Of a DNA stretch of 5,645 nucleotides, positions 1 through 5,645 are shown in pieces (the stretch's first letter is position 1; each line of letters begins with the position of its first letter). The notes under the pieces are model-generated. The model was not told the DNA's origin and searched no databases. It saw nothing but the letters and a program-made list of their open reading frames with translations. The stretch spans positions 1 to 5,645 of the forward strand of contig DKBC01000012.1 of the NCBI GenBank assembly GCA_002451065.1. The letters are read 5' to 3'. The translations under genes and the position numbers were made by a program. Source of the DNA: Betaproteobacteria bacterium UBA6910 (lineage in GTDB: Bacteria; Pseudomonadota; Gammaproteobacteria; Burkholderiales; UBA6910).

Positions 1-552
1 GTGGCCGCCGCCCTGGCGCGGATCGAAGCGGCAACGCCGGAGCTAAGCGCACGGCGCAACGGCTGGTCCCTCACCGGCAGCGCCCTCGCGCGGCTGGAGC
101 CCCCCGATGAATCGCCCCTGGTGCGCGCGGCCGCGGCGATGCTCGGGCTATGGGACGAATCCGTCGCGGTGGTCTACGCGGCGGAGGGCCTGACGGATGA
201 AAAGGGCGAGGCGTTCAGCGCTTTCCGCCACAACTACTCCCTGAATTTTCCCAAAGACCAGCTTCCGCCGGTCGATGGATTCTGGTCGCTCACCATCTAC
301 GCCCTCCCCTCTGAGCGCTTGGTCGAGAACTCCATCGGCCGATACTCCGTCGGCAGCCGCTCCCCGGAACTAAAATACGGCGAGGATGGTTCGCTTACGG
401 TATATATCCAGTACAAATCACCGGGCGGGGACCGCGAAGCCAACTGGCTGCCCGCCCCCAACGGTCCGTTTGCCCTAACCCTGCGGATGTACTCGCCGAA
501 GCCCGAGGCCCTGAGCCCCCCCTACGCGCCACCCCCCGTGCGCCGGCCCTGA
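1..552 (+). CDS. DUF1254/DUF1214 domain protein, C-terminal part (5' truncated)
   Basis: This is the C-terminal 183 residues of a protein whose start lies outside the window; the leading GTG is probably an internal valine codon. Residues about 90-166 match the DUF1214 signature: FW at 94-95, LVENSIGRYSVGSR at 107-120, GSLTVYIQ at 130-137, NWLPAPNGPF at 148-157 and LRMYSPK at 161-167. In known proteins this domain usually follows an N-terminal DUF1254 domain in a chain of roughly 450 or more residues, so more than half the gene should lie to the left. The biochemical function of the family is not established; many members carry signal peptides and are thought to act in the envelope. The last residues (about 172-183) are a proline-rich tail after the domain and are probably dispensable. 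A 153-base gap separates it from the next gene, so a shared transcript is not evident. The family call is secure; function is unknown. Confidence 0.9.
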   Translation: MAAALARIEAATPELSARRNGWSLTGSALARLEPPDESPLVRAAAAMLGLWDESVAVVYAAEGLTDEKGEAFSAFRHNYSLNFPKDQLPPVDGFWSLTIYALPSERLVENSIGRYSVGSRSPELKYGEDGSLTVYIQYKSPGGDREANWLPAPNGPFALTLRMYSPKPEALSPPYAPPPVRRP

Positions 553-598
553 GCGGCGGCATCCTCCAGCCCCCGGAATCCTCTCCTGGCGCCGAAAA

Positions 599-610
599 AA
601 TTCTAGAATT
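599..610. promoter_or_regulatory. 12-bp perfect palindrome with a -10-like hexamer
   Basis: AATTCTAGAATT is its own reverse complement and sits in a short AT-rich patch (595-614) inside an otherwise GC-rich gap, about 96 bases before the channel gene start. It contains TAGAAT (604-609), five of six matches to a sigma-70 -10 box, but no good -35 box stands 16-18 bases upstream. It could be an operator half-site pair, a promoter element or chance. The symmetry is seen directly; any function is inferred. Confidence 0.3.
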
Positions 611-692
611 GAAGCAAGGCGTCCTGGACCGGCAGATCCTTGCCGACAGTCAGGCGCCACAACCCGCCCCGCGGCTTGGCCGGGGTCCCCTT

Positions 693-696
693 GAGG
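693..696 (+). promoter_or_regulatory. Shine-Dalgarno GAGG that decides the channel start
   Basis: Two ATG codons lie 7 bases apart, at 699 and 706, in different frames. GAGG ends only 2 bases before the first but 9 bases before the second, so the second is the usable start. It is also the one that opens the long channel frame and a clean signal peptide. Confidence 0.6.
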
Positions 697-705
697 CGAT
701 GAAAA

Positions 706-2379
706 ATGAAAACGAGATCCCTTCCTGGTCCCTGGTTCCCCGCGCTGCTGCTGCTGGCCCTACCCCTAGGCGCCGCCCGAGCCCAGGACGCTGCCCCATC
801 GCCAGTGCCGCCCCCTGCAGCCGTCCCCGCCGAAACCGTCACCAGCGAAGCTCGGCCGGCCGCTGCCCCCGTGGTGCTGGACGGGAAAACGCTTATGACG
901 GTGCGCGGGATCTCCGCCTATCCGGCGCAACAGAGGGCCGCGGAGATCGCGGCTCGCATCGAATCCTTCGCGCGGGATAGGAAGGCTCCGCTCGAATCCC
1001 TGCGGGTCGTCGATTACCCGGAACGGACCGAGATCTTCGCGGGCGACACCCGGCTGCTCGGGGTTTTCGATGCGGATTCCCGACTGGAGGGGGTCGAACG
1101 CCGGGAAGTGCTGGCAACATTCTACTTGGAAAGGATTGGACGAGCGGTGGCCGACTATCGCCTGGAGCGCAGCCCGGAGGTCCTGCTGATCAGGACCGCC
1201 TATGCTTTCGGCGCCGCTGTCCTTTTCGCACTGGTCCTGTGGGGCATCCGCTGGGCGTTCAGGCGCCTCGATGCCCTGCTCGAAAGGCGCTACAAGGCCC
1301 GGATCAAGGATCTGGAAATCCAGTCCTTCTACATTTTGCAGGCCGAGCAATTATGGATGTTCCTGAGGGGCCTGCTGCTAGCCATCAAGGCGCTCGCATT
1401 ACTGGTGAGCGTCTACGTCTTTCTGAATTTCGTCCTGGGCCTCTATCCCTGGACCCGGGGTTTCGCCGCGACACTGCTGGCGCTGGTGCTGGACCCCGTC
1501 CGCGAAATGGGTCGCGGTATGCTGGGCGCGATCCCGGGACTGGTGTTCATCGCGATCCTGGCGATCGTCACCCGCTACCTGCTCAAGATGATCCGCATGT
1601 TCTTCCATGCGGTGTCGCAAGAGAGGGTCAAGCTGAAAAGTTTCGAGCCGGAGTGGGCGTTGCCGACCTACCGGATTCTGCGCCTGCTGGTCATCGCCTT
1701 CGCCTTGGTGGTGGCCTACCCCTACATTCCCGGGTCCGGCTCCGCGGCGTTCCAGGGGATCACGTTGTTTCTTGGCGTGATCTTCTCCCTCGGGTCCACG
1801 TCTATCATCGCCAACCTGATCGCCGGCTACACCATGACCTACCGGCGCGCTTTCGCCCTCGGCGACCGGATCCAGGTGGGGGACGTGGTGGGCGACGTGG
1901 CGGAAATGCGCCTGCTGGTGACGCACCTGCGCTCGCCCAAGAACGAGGAAGTCGTGGTTCCCAACTCCCAGATCCTCAATAGCAGCATTATCAACTTCAG
2001 CTCCCTGGCCCGGGAGCAGGGACTGATCCTGCACACCACCGTGGGCATCGGCTACGAGGTCCCTTGGCGCCAGGTAGAGGCCATGCTATTGATGGCGGCG
2101 GAGCGCGCCAACGGGCTAAAGAAGGAGCCACCGCCCTTCGTGCTCCAGAAGTCCCTGGGTGATTTCTGCGTCATCTACGAATTGAACGTCCACTGCGACA
2201 CGCCGTCGGAGATGAATGCGCTCTACTCCCGGCTGCATGAAAACATCCAGGACGTGTTCAACGAATACGGGGTTCAGATCATGACCCCGGCTTACGAGAG
2301 AGACACGGCGGAGCCCAAGGTCGTGCCCAGGGAAAAATGGTTCGCGCCGCCGGCGCGTCCTGAAGGACAGAAGACCTGA
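706..2379 (+). CDS. MscS-family mechanosensitive ion channel with N-terminal exported domain
   Basis: An inner-membrane channel of 557 residues, about twice the length of E. coli MscS, expected to open under membrane tension and release solutes during hypo-osmotic shock. Residues 1-26 look like a Sec signal peptide (KTR, a leucine-rich core at 13-21, cleavage near ARA-QD). A Pro/Ala linker (about 28-56) leads to a soluble, probably periplasmic domain (about 58-155). Membrane segments are seen near 162-181, 221-247, 272-296, 324-341 and 346-377; five crossings from a periplasmic N-terminus put the C-terminus in the cytoplasm, as MscS requires. The last segment and the beta domain carry the hallmark SLGSTSIIANLIAGY (361-375), RRAFALGDRIQVGDVVGDV (380-398) and VVVPNSQILNSSIINFS (416-432). 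Residues about 440-530 form the cytoplasmic alpha/beta vestibule. The gene is intact. The CapA gene follows after 73 bases. Ion selectivity and the role of the extra N-terminal domain cannot be read from the sequence. Confidence 0.95.
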   Translation: MKTRSLPGPWFPALLLLALPLGAARAQDAAPSPVPPPAAVPAETVTSEARPAAAPVVLDGKTLMTVRGISAYPAQQRAAEIAARIESFARDRKAPLESLRVVDYPERTEIFAGDTRLLGVFDADSRLEGVERREVLATFYLERIGRAVADYRLERSPEVLLIRTAYAFGAAVLFALVLWGIRWAFRRLDALLERRYKARIKDLEIQSFYILQAEQLWMFLRGLLLAIKALALLVSVYVFLNFVLGLYPWTRGFAATLLALVLDPVREMGRGMLGAIPGLVFIAILAIVTRYLLKMIRMFFHAVSQERVKLKSFEPEWALPTYRILRLLVIAFALVVAYPYIPGSGSAAFQGITLFLGVIFSLGSTSIIANLIAGYTMTYRRAFALGDRIQVGDVVGDVAEMRLLVTHLRSPKNEEVVVPNSQILNSSIINFSSLAREQGLILHTTVGIGYEVPWRQVEAMLLMAAERANGLKKEPPPFVLQKSLGDFCVIYELNVHCDTPSEMNALYSRLHENIQDVFNEYGVQIMTPAYERDTAEPKVVPREKWFAPPARPEGQKT

Positions 2380-2384
2380 GCCGG

Positions 2385-2456
2385 ATGATCTTTGCCCTCC
2401 GCCTGACGGACACCGCCCGCTCCCTGGGATCGCGCAGAGCGGTAGGCGTCCCATGA
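2385..2456 (+). other. Possible 23-codon coupling or leader ORF between channel and CapA genes
   Basis: An ATG 5 bases after the channel stop opens a 23-codon frame (MIFALRLTDTARS... ending ...VGVP) that ends at a TGA sharing ATGA with the CapA start codon. There is no good Shine-Dalgarno before it. The CapA start itself has only a weak GGTAGG at 2441-2446, so ribosomes finishing this frame could re-initiate on CapA. The peptide resembles nothing I know, and a frame this short arises easily by chance. Confidence 0.2.
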
Positions 2457-3685
2457 GGGAGCGGCGGCGCAACTTCCTTCGCCGGCTGGCTGCGGCCGCC
2501 GTCGGCACCCTCGCCCCGGGCAACGTTCCATCCGCATCAGCCGCACCCAAAGCCGTGGATAAACCTTCAGATACCGTCACGCTTTTCCTGTGCGGCGACG
2601 TGATGACCGGCCGGGGCATCGACCAGGTATTGCCCCATCCGGGCGACGGCCGCCTCTACGAGCCCGTCATGAAGTCCGCCCGGGGCTATGTGCGCCTGGC
2701 TGAGGAGGCCAACGGCCCGATTCGGCGGCCGGTGGACTCCGCCTACATCTGGGGGGACGCCCTGGAAGAACTCGCGGGCATGAAGCCGCAGGCGCGCATC
2801 GTGAACCTGGAGACCGCCGTCACCACCCAGGACCAACCCTGGCCGGGCAAAGGCATCCATTACCGCATGCACCCGGCCAACATCCCCTGCCTTACCGCCG
2901 CCGGCATCGATTGCTGCGTGCTTGCCAACAACCACGTCCTGGACTGGGAGCGCGCCGGGCTCGAGGAGACTCTCTCGGTCCTGAAGGGCGCCGGGATTCG
3001 CACCGCGGGCGCCGGAGGGGACTCCCGCGAAGCGTCAGCGCCCGCGGTGCTGGACCTCCACGGAAAGAGCCGGGTGCTGGTGTTCGCCTTCGGCGTGGAG
3101 AGCAGCGGCATCGCCCCGGATTGGGCCGCGACCGCCAGCCGCTCCGGCGTGAACCTCCTCCCCGGGCTTTCTTACCGCGTCCTCGGGGACGTCGCAGCGG
3201 CGATACGCGCCGCGAAGCGCGGCGGCGACATCGTGGTCGCATCCGTTCACTGGGGCGCCAATTGGGGCTACCACGTTCCGGGTGAGCACGTGGCGTTCGC
3301 CCATGGACTCATTGAGGACGCGGCCGTTGACATCGTGCACGGTCACTCCGCCCATCATCCCCTGGGGATCGAGGTCCACCGCAACCGGCCCATACTTTAC
3401 GGCTGCGGCGATTTCCTTAACGACTATGAAGGCATCGCCGGTCACGAGGAGTACCGTCCGGACCTGGCGCTGGGCTATTTCCCGGAAATGGATGCGGCGA
3501 CGGGCAGGCTATCCGCCCTCACCATGACACCGTTCCGGATGCGGCGCTTCCGCCTTAACCGGGCGTCGGAAGCAGATGCCCGTTGGCTGGCCGATCTCCT
3601 GGATCGCGAGGGAAAGAAATTCGGGACCAACGTGGGGCTGGACTCGGACGGGCGCCTCCGGCTCGCCTGGACCAAGTTGGCGTAG
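2453..3685 (+). CDS. CapA-family (PGA_cap) metallophosphoesterase-like protein, Tat-exported
   Basis: A 410-residue protein of the CapA/PGA_cap family, named for the capsule protein of the poly-gamma-glutamate system. The family has a calcineurin-like metal-binding fold. Residues 1-31 look like a twin-arginine signal: RRNFLR at 5-10, an alanine-rich core, then ASA-AP near 28-32, so the mature protein is probably periplasmic. The conserved blocks appear in order: CGDVMTGR (47-54), NLETAV (118-123), ANNHVLDW (158-165), SVHWG (264-268), HGHSAHH (296-302) and GCGDF (317-321). The Asp, Asn and His residues expected to bind metal are all present, so it should be active. No start codon occurs in frame between the upstream channel stop and 2453, which supports this start. 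No capB, capC or ligase gene lies beside it, so a role in making poly-gamma-glutamate is not supported; solitary homologs are common and their substrates are mostly unknown. Confidence 0.92.
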   Translation: MRERRRNFLRRLAAAAVGTLAPGNVPSASAAPKAVDKPSDTVTLFLCGDVMTGRGIDQVLPHPGDGRLYEPVMKSARGYVRLAEEANGPIRRPVDSAYIWGDALEELAGMKPQARIVNLETAVTTQDQPWPGKGIHYRMHPANIPCLTAAGIDCCVLANNHVLDWERAGLEETLSVLKGAGIRTAGAGGDSREASAPAVLDLHGKSRVLVFAFGVESSGIAPDWAATASRSGVNLLPGLSYRVLGDVAAAIRAAKRGGDIVVASVHWGANWGYHVPGEHVAFAHGLIEDAAVDIVHGHSAHHPLGIEVHRNRPILYGCGDFLNDYEGIAGHEEYRPDLALGYFPEMDAATGRLSALTMTPFRMRRFRLNRASEADARWLADLLDREGKKFGTNVGLDSDGRLRLAWTKLA

Positions 3686-3726
3686 TCATTTTGTAACGCT
3701 CCCGGTCTGGAATATTGGCGCCCTGA

Positions 3727-3745
3727 GCGCGGCCTTCCGCCGCGC
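3727..3745. terminator. GC-rich hairpin in the convergent intergenic gap (possible terminator)
   Basis: GCGCGGC (3727-3733) pairs perfectly with GCCGCGC (3739-3745) around a 5-base loop CTTCC. It lies between the converging CapA and PilZ genes (3686-3769) and could slow transcription from either side. Neither strand has a run of T after the stem, so this is not a canonical intrinsic terminator. Confidence 0.35.
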
Positions 3746-3769
3746 CGCTATCAAGGAACGTCGTCCGGG

Positions 3770-4228
3770 TCACGAACCGCCGGGAAAGCTCGAAGCCCGG
3801 CGCGCAATCCATTCCCGGGCGGCGTCGTCGGCGCTCAGGTTGCGGCCATCGCGCTCGAAGATCTCCCGGCGATATTGCTCGATGTGGCAAACCTGCTCCG
3901 CCATGCGCAGGGCAAACTGGGCGTCCTCGCCCTCGAACCGCACGCCCACCTCGTAACTGTCTCCCGCGGGGCGGCACCACGCCACGGTGCCCTCCGCCTC
4001 GAACGGCGGATGGCACGCGCGTATATGGACAGTTACCCGCGTCCCAGGCTTGCAGCGCTCGGGGGAATGGAAGGACACGCCGCCTCCCCCCACGTCCCTG
4101 GCTGGGCTCTCCCGCACGATGTCACGATCCACCGCACGGCACTCAATGGAAATATCCGAGGGATGACGTAGGAATGCGCGCATGGAGATGGCTCTGGGTT
4201 GACCTAAGTTTAGCTCGTGATGGGCCAT
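3770..4228 (-). CDS. PilZ-domain protein, possible c-di-GMP effector
   Basis: A 152-residue soluble protein with a single PilZ domain at about 16-105. The RxxxR motif is R17-AFL-R21, followed 24 residues later by D45-VGGGG, where the consensus is (D/N)xSxxG; the serine is replaced by Gly47, while Asp45 and Gly50 remain. Beta-strand stretches follow (VTVHIR 65-70, FEAEGTVAWCR 76-86, SYEVGVRFEG 91-100). A helical tail (103-145) containing MAEQVCHIEQYRREIFERDGR resembles, as far as I recall, a tail shared by a proteobacterial PilZ group. PilZ proteins bind cyclic di-GMP and change the activity of a partner; the partner is unknown here. The start is uncertain. The first ATG (4228) has no nearby Shine-Dalgarno. 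Met16 (4183-4181) places the RxxxR motif at residue 2 and is a plausible alternative. The antiporter stop lies 39 bases upstream, so the gene may be the last of that operon. Confidence 0.87.
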   Translation of the reverse strand: MAHHELNLGQPRAISMRAFLRHPSDISIECRAVDRDIVRESPARDVGGGGVSFHSPERCKPGTRVTVHIRACHPPFEAEGTVAWCRPAGDSYEVGVRFEGEDAQFALRMAEQVCHIEQYRREIFERDGRNLSADDAAREWIARRASSFPGGS

Positions 4229-4248
4229 CTGGCGAGATAACTGAACAC
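4210..4248 (-). other. Possible 12-codon leader ORF with strong Shine-Dalgarno before the PilZ gene
   Basis: Just after the antiporter stop the - strand reads AAAGGGAGGTG (4264-4254), the best Shine-Dalgarno in the window. Seven bases after its GGAGG is a GTG (4248-4246) opening MFSYLARWPITS and then TAA (4212-4210). This frame is not the PilZ frame. It overlaps the first possible PilZ ATG and ends 26 bases before Met16. It may be a leader peptide or a ribosome landing site for coupling, or a chance frame. Confidence 0.25.
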
Positions 4249-4253
4249 TTCTG

Positions 4254-4262
4254 CACCTCCCT
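4254..4262 (-). promoter_or_regulatory. Strong Shine-Dalgarno-like GGGAGGTG
   Basis: A near-perfect anti-Shine-Dalgarno complement lies directly after the antiporter stop codon. It is about 27 bases from the first PilZ ATG and over 70 from Met16, too far for normal initiation at either. The nearest well-spaced start is the GTG of the 12-codon frame. Confidence 0.45.
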
Positions 4263-4267
4263 TTCCG

Positions 4268-5341
4268 TCAGTGCTTCCGCGCCCGCCAGTGGCGCAGGGC
4301 GTAAATTGCCAGGGTCAGCGCCGTGAGCGGCAGCACAAAGGTCTTCATCACCAGCCCGTATTCCGCGAGCGCGTCGTGCTGCTGCGCCGCCAGCACCAGA
4401 TACGCCGTATAGGCGAGGTAGTAGCCAAAGAACACTGCCCCCTCCCAGCGGGCGATCAGGTGCCCGGTGAAGAAGATGGGCAGGCACGCCACCGCCACCG
4501 CGGTCATCACCGGCAGATCGAAGGAGAGCATCGCCGCGGAAACCGGCAGGCCCCCGGGCGCCACCAGCGCCGAAACGCCCAGCACCCCGAGGATGTTGAA
4601 GATGTTGCTCCCCACCACGTTTCCCACCGCGATGTCGCGCTGGCCCCGCAGTGCGGCCATCACCGAGGTGGCCACCTCCGGCATGGACGTGCCCGCCGCC
4701 ACGATGGTCAGGCCGATCACCAGCTCGCTGATGCCGAGATGGCGCGCGAAGGTGACGGCCGCCTCCACCAGCCAGTTGGAGCCCTGCACCAGCAGGGCGA
4801 GGCCTGCCGCAACCAGCGCCACCTGCGCCCACCATTGGCGGTCCCAGCCGCCTTCTTCCTGCGCCGCTTCCTCCTCGGCATCCTTCCGCGCGCGCCGGCT
4901 CTGGACGATAACGAATACTGTGTAGGCCGCCAGCAAGCCGAACAGCAGCGCGCCGTTCCAGCGGCTGATCTCGCCATCGCGAGCCAGCGCGAGCAGGAGC
5001 AGCGATATCCCGATCATGGCCGGCACCTCCTGGCGCACCAGCTGCCGGTCCACCAGCAGCGGCGTGATCAGGGCGGAGACGCCCAGGATGAGAAGCACGT
5101 TGAGGATATTGCTGCCCACCACGTTGCCGAGGGCGATGTCCACCTGCCCGGAGTAGGCGGACTGGATCGACACCGCCAGCTCCGGAGCACTGGTGCCGAA
5201 GGCCACCACCGTCAAGCCCACCACCAGGGGGGAGATGCCGAAGGACAGCGCCAGCTTCGAGGCGCCCCGCACCAGCATCTGGGCGCCGAAGATGAGCGCC
5301 GCCAGGCCGAGGACGAAAAAGACGACGGTCGTGAGACTCAT
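4268..5341 (-). CDS. Calcium/sodium antiporter, CaCA family (YrbG-like)
   Basis: A 357-residue inner-membrane cation exchanger of the CaCA superfamily, expected to exchange Ca2+ for Na+ or H+. Two homologous alpha repeats define it. Alpha-1 (42-88) carries AFGTSAPEL (47-55) and GNVVGSNILN (72-81); alpha-2 (210-256) carries AAGTSMPEV (215-223) and GNVVGSNIFN (240-249). The GTS-PE and GN-GSN residues that line the ion site are intact in both. About ten hydrophobic segments are visible, with an inverted two-half layout. The halves are joined by a charged loop (148-165) with RRARKDAEEEAAQEE, probably cytoplasmic. It is slightly longer than E. coli YrbG because of this loop and a C-terminal helix (about 331-349). 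The start has GGGA (5351-5348) 6 bases upstream, inside the end of the ABC gene, whose stop is only 3 bases away; the two are therefore co-transcribed and probably translationally coupled. The exact ion pair is not visible in the sequence. Confidence 0.95.
   Translation of the reverse strand: MSLTTVVFFVLGLAALIFGAQMLVRGASKLALSFGISPLVVGLTVVAFGTSAPELAVSIQSAYSGQVDIALGNVVGSNILNVLLILGVSALITPLLVDRQLVRQEVPAMIGISLLLLALARDGEISRWNGALLFGLLAAYTVFVIVQSRRARKDAEEEAAQEEGGWDRQWWAQVALVAAGLALLVQGSNWLVEAAVTFARHLGISELVIGLTIVAAGTSMPEVATSVMAALRGQRDIAVGNVVGSNIFNILGVLGVSALVAPGGLPVSAAMLSFDLPVMTAVAVACLPIFFTGHLIARWEGAVFFGYYLAYTAYLVLAAQQHDALAEYGLVMKTFVLPLTALTLAIYALRHWRARKH
4574..4714 (-). repeat. Coding copy of CaCA alpha-2 repeat
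   Basis: Second alpha repeat of the antiporter (residues 210-256). It aligns with the first copy at a constant offset of 168 codons (504 bases) without gaps, and similarity is visible at the DNA level around the GNVVGSN codons. Confidence 0.8.
5078..5218 (-). repeat. Coding copy of CaCA alpha-1 repeat
   Basis: First alpha repeat of the antiporter (residues 42-88). It is the partner of the copy 504 bases downstream on the same strand and reflects the ancient duplication that defines this family, not a recent repeat. Confidence 0.8.
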
Positions 5342-5344
5342 GAC

Positions 5345-5645
5345 TTATCCCGTGGATTCCAGGCTGAACTGCAGGGCCGCCAGCCTCGCGTAAAGTTCGC
5401 TCGCAGCCAGGAGTTCCTGGTGGGAGCCCACCCCCGCCAGCCGGCCGTGGTCAATGACCGCGATGCGGTCCACGCTTTTCACGGTGGACAGCCGATGGGC
5501 GATGATGAGCGTGGTGCGCCCCCGCATCAGGCGCTCCAGCGCCGCCTGTACCATGCGCTCGCTCTCGGAATCCAGGGCGCTGGTGGCTTCGTCCAGCAGC
5601 AGCACCGGCCGGCCGGACAGGATCGCGCGCGCGATGGCGATGCGC
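5345..5645 (-). CDS. ABC exporter, C-terminal end of the ATP-binding domain (5' truncated)
   Basis: The last 99 residues of an ABC ATPase; the rest lies beyond the right edge. The frame stays open to the edge, beginning RIAIARAIL just after where the ABC signature (LSGGQ) would lie. Visible motifs in order: Walker B with catalytic glutamate VLLLDE (14-19), D-loop SALD (22-25) and switch histidine in IIAHRLST (47-54). The wording [12 protein letters not shown] and the short tail ending YARLAALQF are typical of type I half-exporters with fused membrane and ATPase domains, such as the MsbA/BmrA group, which flip lipids or export drugs and peptides. MsbA itself is possible, but the membrane domain needed to decide is missing. 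It is the first visible gene of the - strand operon; its TAA stop lies 3 bases before the antiporter ATG. Confidence 0.93.
   Translation of the reverse strand, partial: RIAIARAILSGRPVLLLDEATSALDSESERMVQAALERLMRGRTTLIIAHRLSTVKSVDRIAVIDHGRLAGVGSHQELLAASELYARLAALQFSLESTG

Noticed and set aside
667..690. GC-rich inverted repeats CCCCG/CGGGG and GGGGTCCCC just before the channel ribosome binding site, considered as a riboswitch or attenuator
   Set aside because: Only 4-5 bp stems, no T-run, and no recognisable riboswitch core; such short pairings are common in GC-rich DNA.
609..980. A + strand frame (123 residues) starting before the channel gene and containing the ATG at 699
   Set aside because: Arg/Ala/Pro-rich translation with no motif. 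It overlaps the channel signal peptide out of frame, and the Shine-Dalgarno is too close (2 bases) to its ATG at 699.
766..2034. Long open frames on the - strand opposite the MscS channel gene (766-1350 and 1399-2034)
   Set aside because: Their translations are low-complexity, rich in Arg, Gly, His and Gln, with no recognisable motif. The + strand frame has a signal peptide, membrane segments and full MscS hallmarks, so these are GC-bias shadows.
2567..3445. Several open frames on both strands within the CapA gene
   Set aside because: All lie within a gene whose metal-binding motifs are complete and in order; none shows motifs or its own plausible ribosome binding site.
2453..3685. Assignment of the CapA gene to a poly-gamma-glutamate capsule operon
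   Set aside because: No CapB-type ligase or CapC-type membrane gene lies on either side; the neighbours are an ion channel and a convergent PilZ gene.
4143..4835. A 230-residue open frame on the - strand overlapping the antiporter and PilZ genes
   Set aside because: Its Gly/Arg/Ala-rich translation overlaps two well-supported genes in other frames and matches no family; the length is expected from high GC content.
5622..5635. 14-bp palindrome ATCGCGCGCGCGAT near the right edge
   Set aside because: It encodes the conserved IARAI stretch of the ABC domain, so alternating GC codons explain it.

Overview
The window is GC-rich, densely coding bacterial DNA. Tat- and Sec-exported proteins, a PilZ protein, a type I ABC half-exporter and an MscS-type channel together suggest a Gram-negative, probably beta- or gammaproteobacterial, chromosome. 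That assignment is inference; there is no rRNA or other marker gene here. I see no tRNA, rRNA, CRISPR array, insertion sequence or phage gene.

Layout: the left two thirds read on the + strand. First comes the C-terminal end of a DUF1254/DUF1214 protein (1-552). A 153-base gap follows, holding an AT-rich palindrome and the ribosome binding site of the next gene. Then come a large MscS-family channel with an exported N-terminal domain (706-2379) and a CapA-family metallophosphoesterase-like protein with a Tat-type signal (2453-3685). The right third reads on the - strand, in transcription order: the end of an ABC exporter (5645-5345, cut by the window edge), a CaCA-family calcium/sodium antiporter (5341-4268) and a PilZ-domain protein (4228-3770). 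The two blocks converge at 3686-3769, where there is a GC-rich hairpin without a U-tract.

The MscS and CapA genes probably share a transcript (73-base gap). The ABC and antiporter genes almost certainly do (3-base gap), and the PilZ gene lies 39 bases further on, so it may be the last gene of that operon. The shared theme is the cell envelope: osmotic release, periplasmic processing of polymer or cell-wall material, ion exchange and export. No single pathway linking all six genes can be shown.

I found no convincing undescribed system. The points most worth a second look are small: the strongest Shine-Dalgarno in the window sits before a 12-codon reading frame rather than before the PilZ start; a 23-codon frame bridges the MscS stop and the CapA start through an ATGA overlap; the PilZ second motif is degenerate; and a 12-bp palindrome lies upstream of the channel gene.
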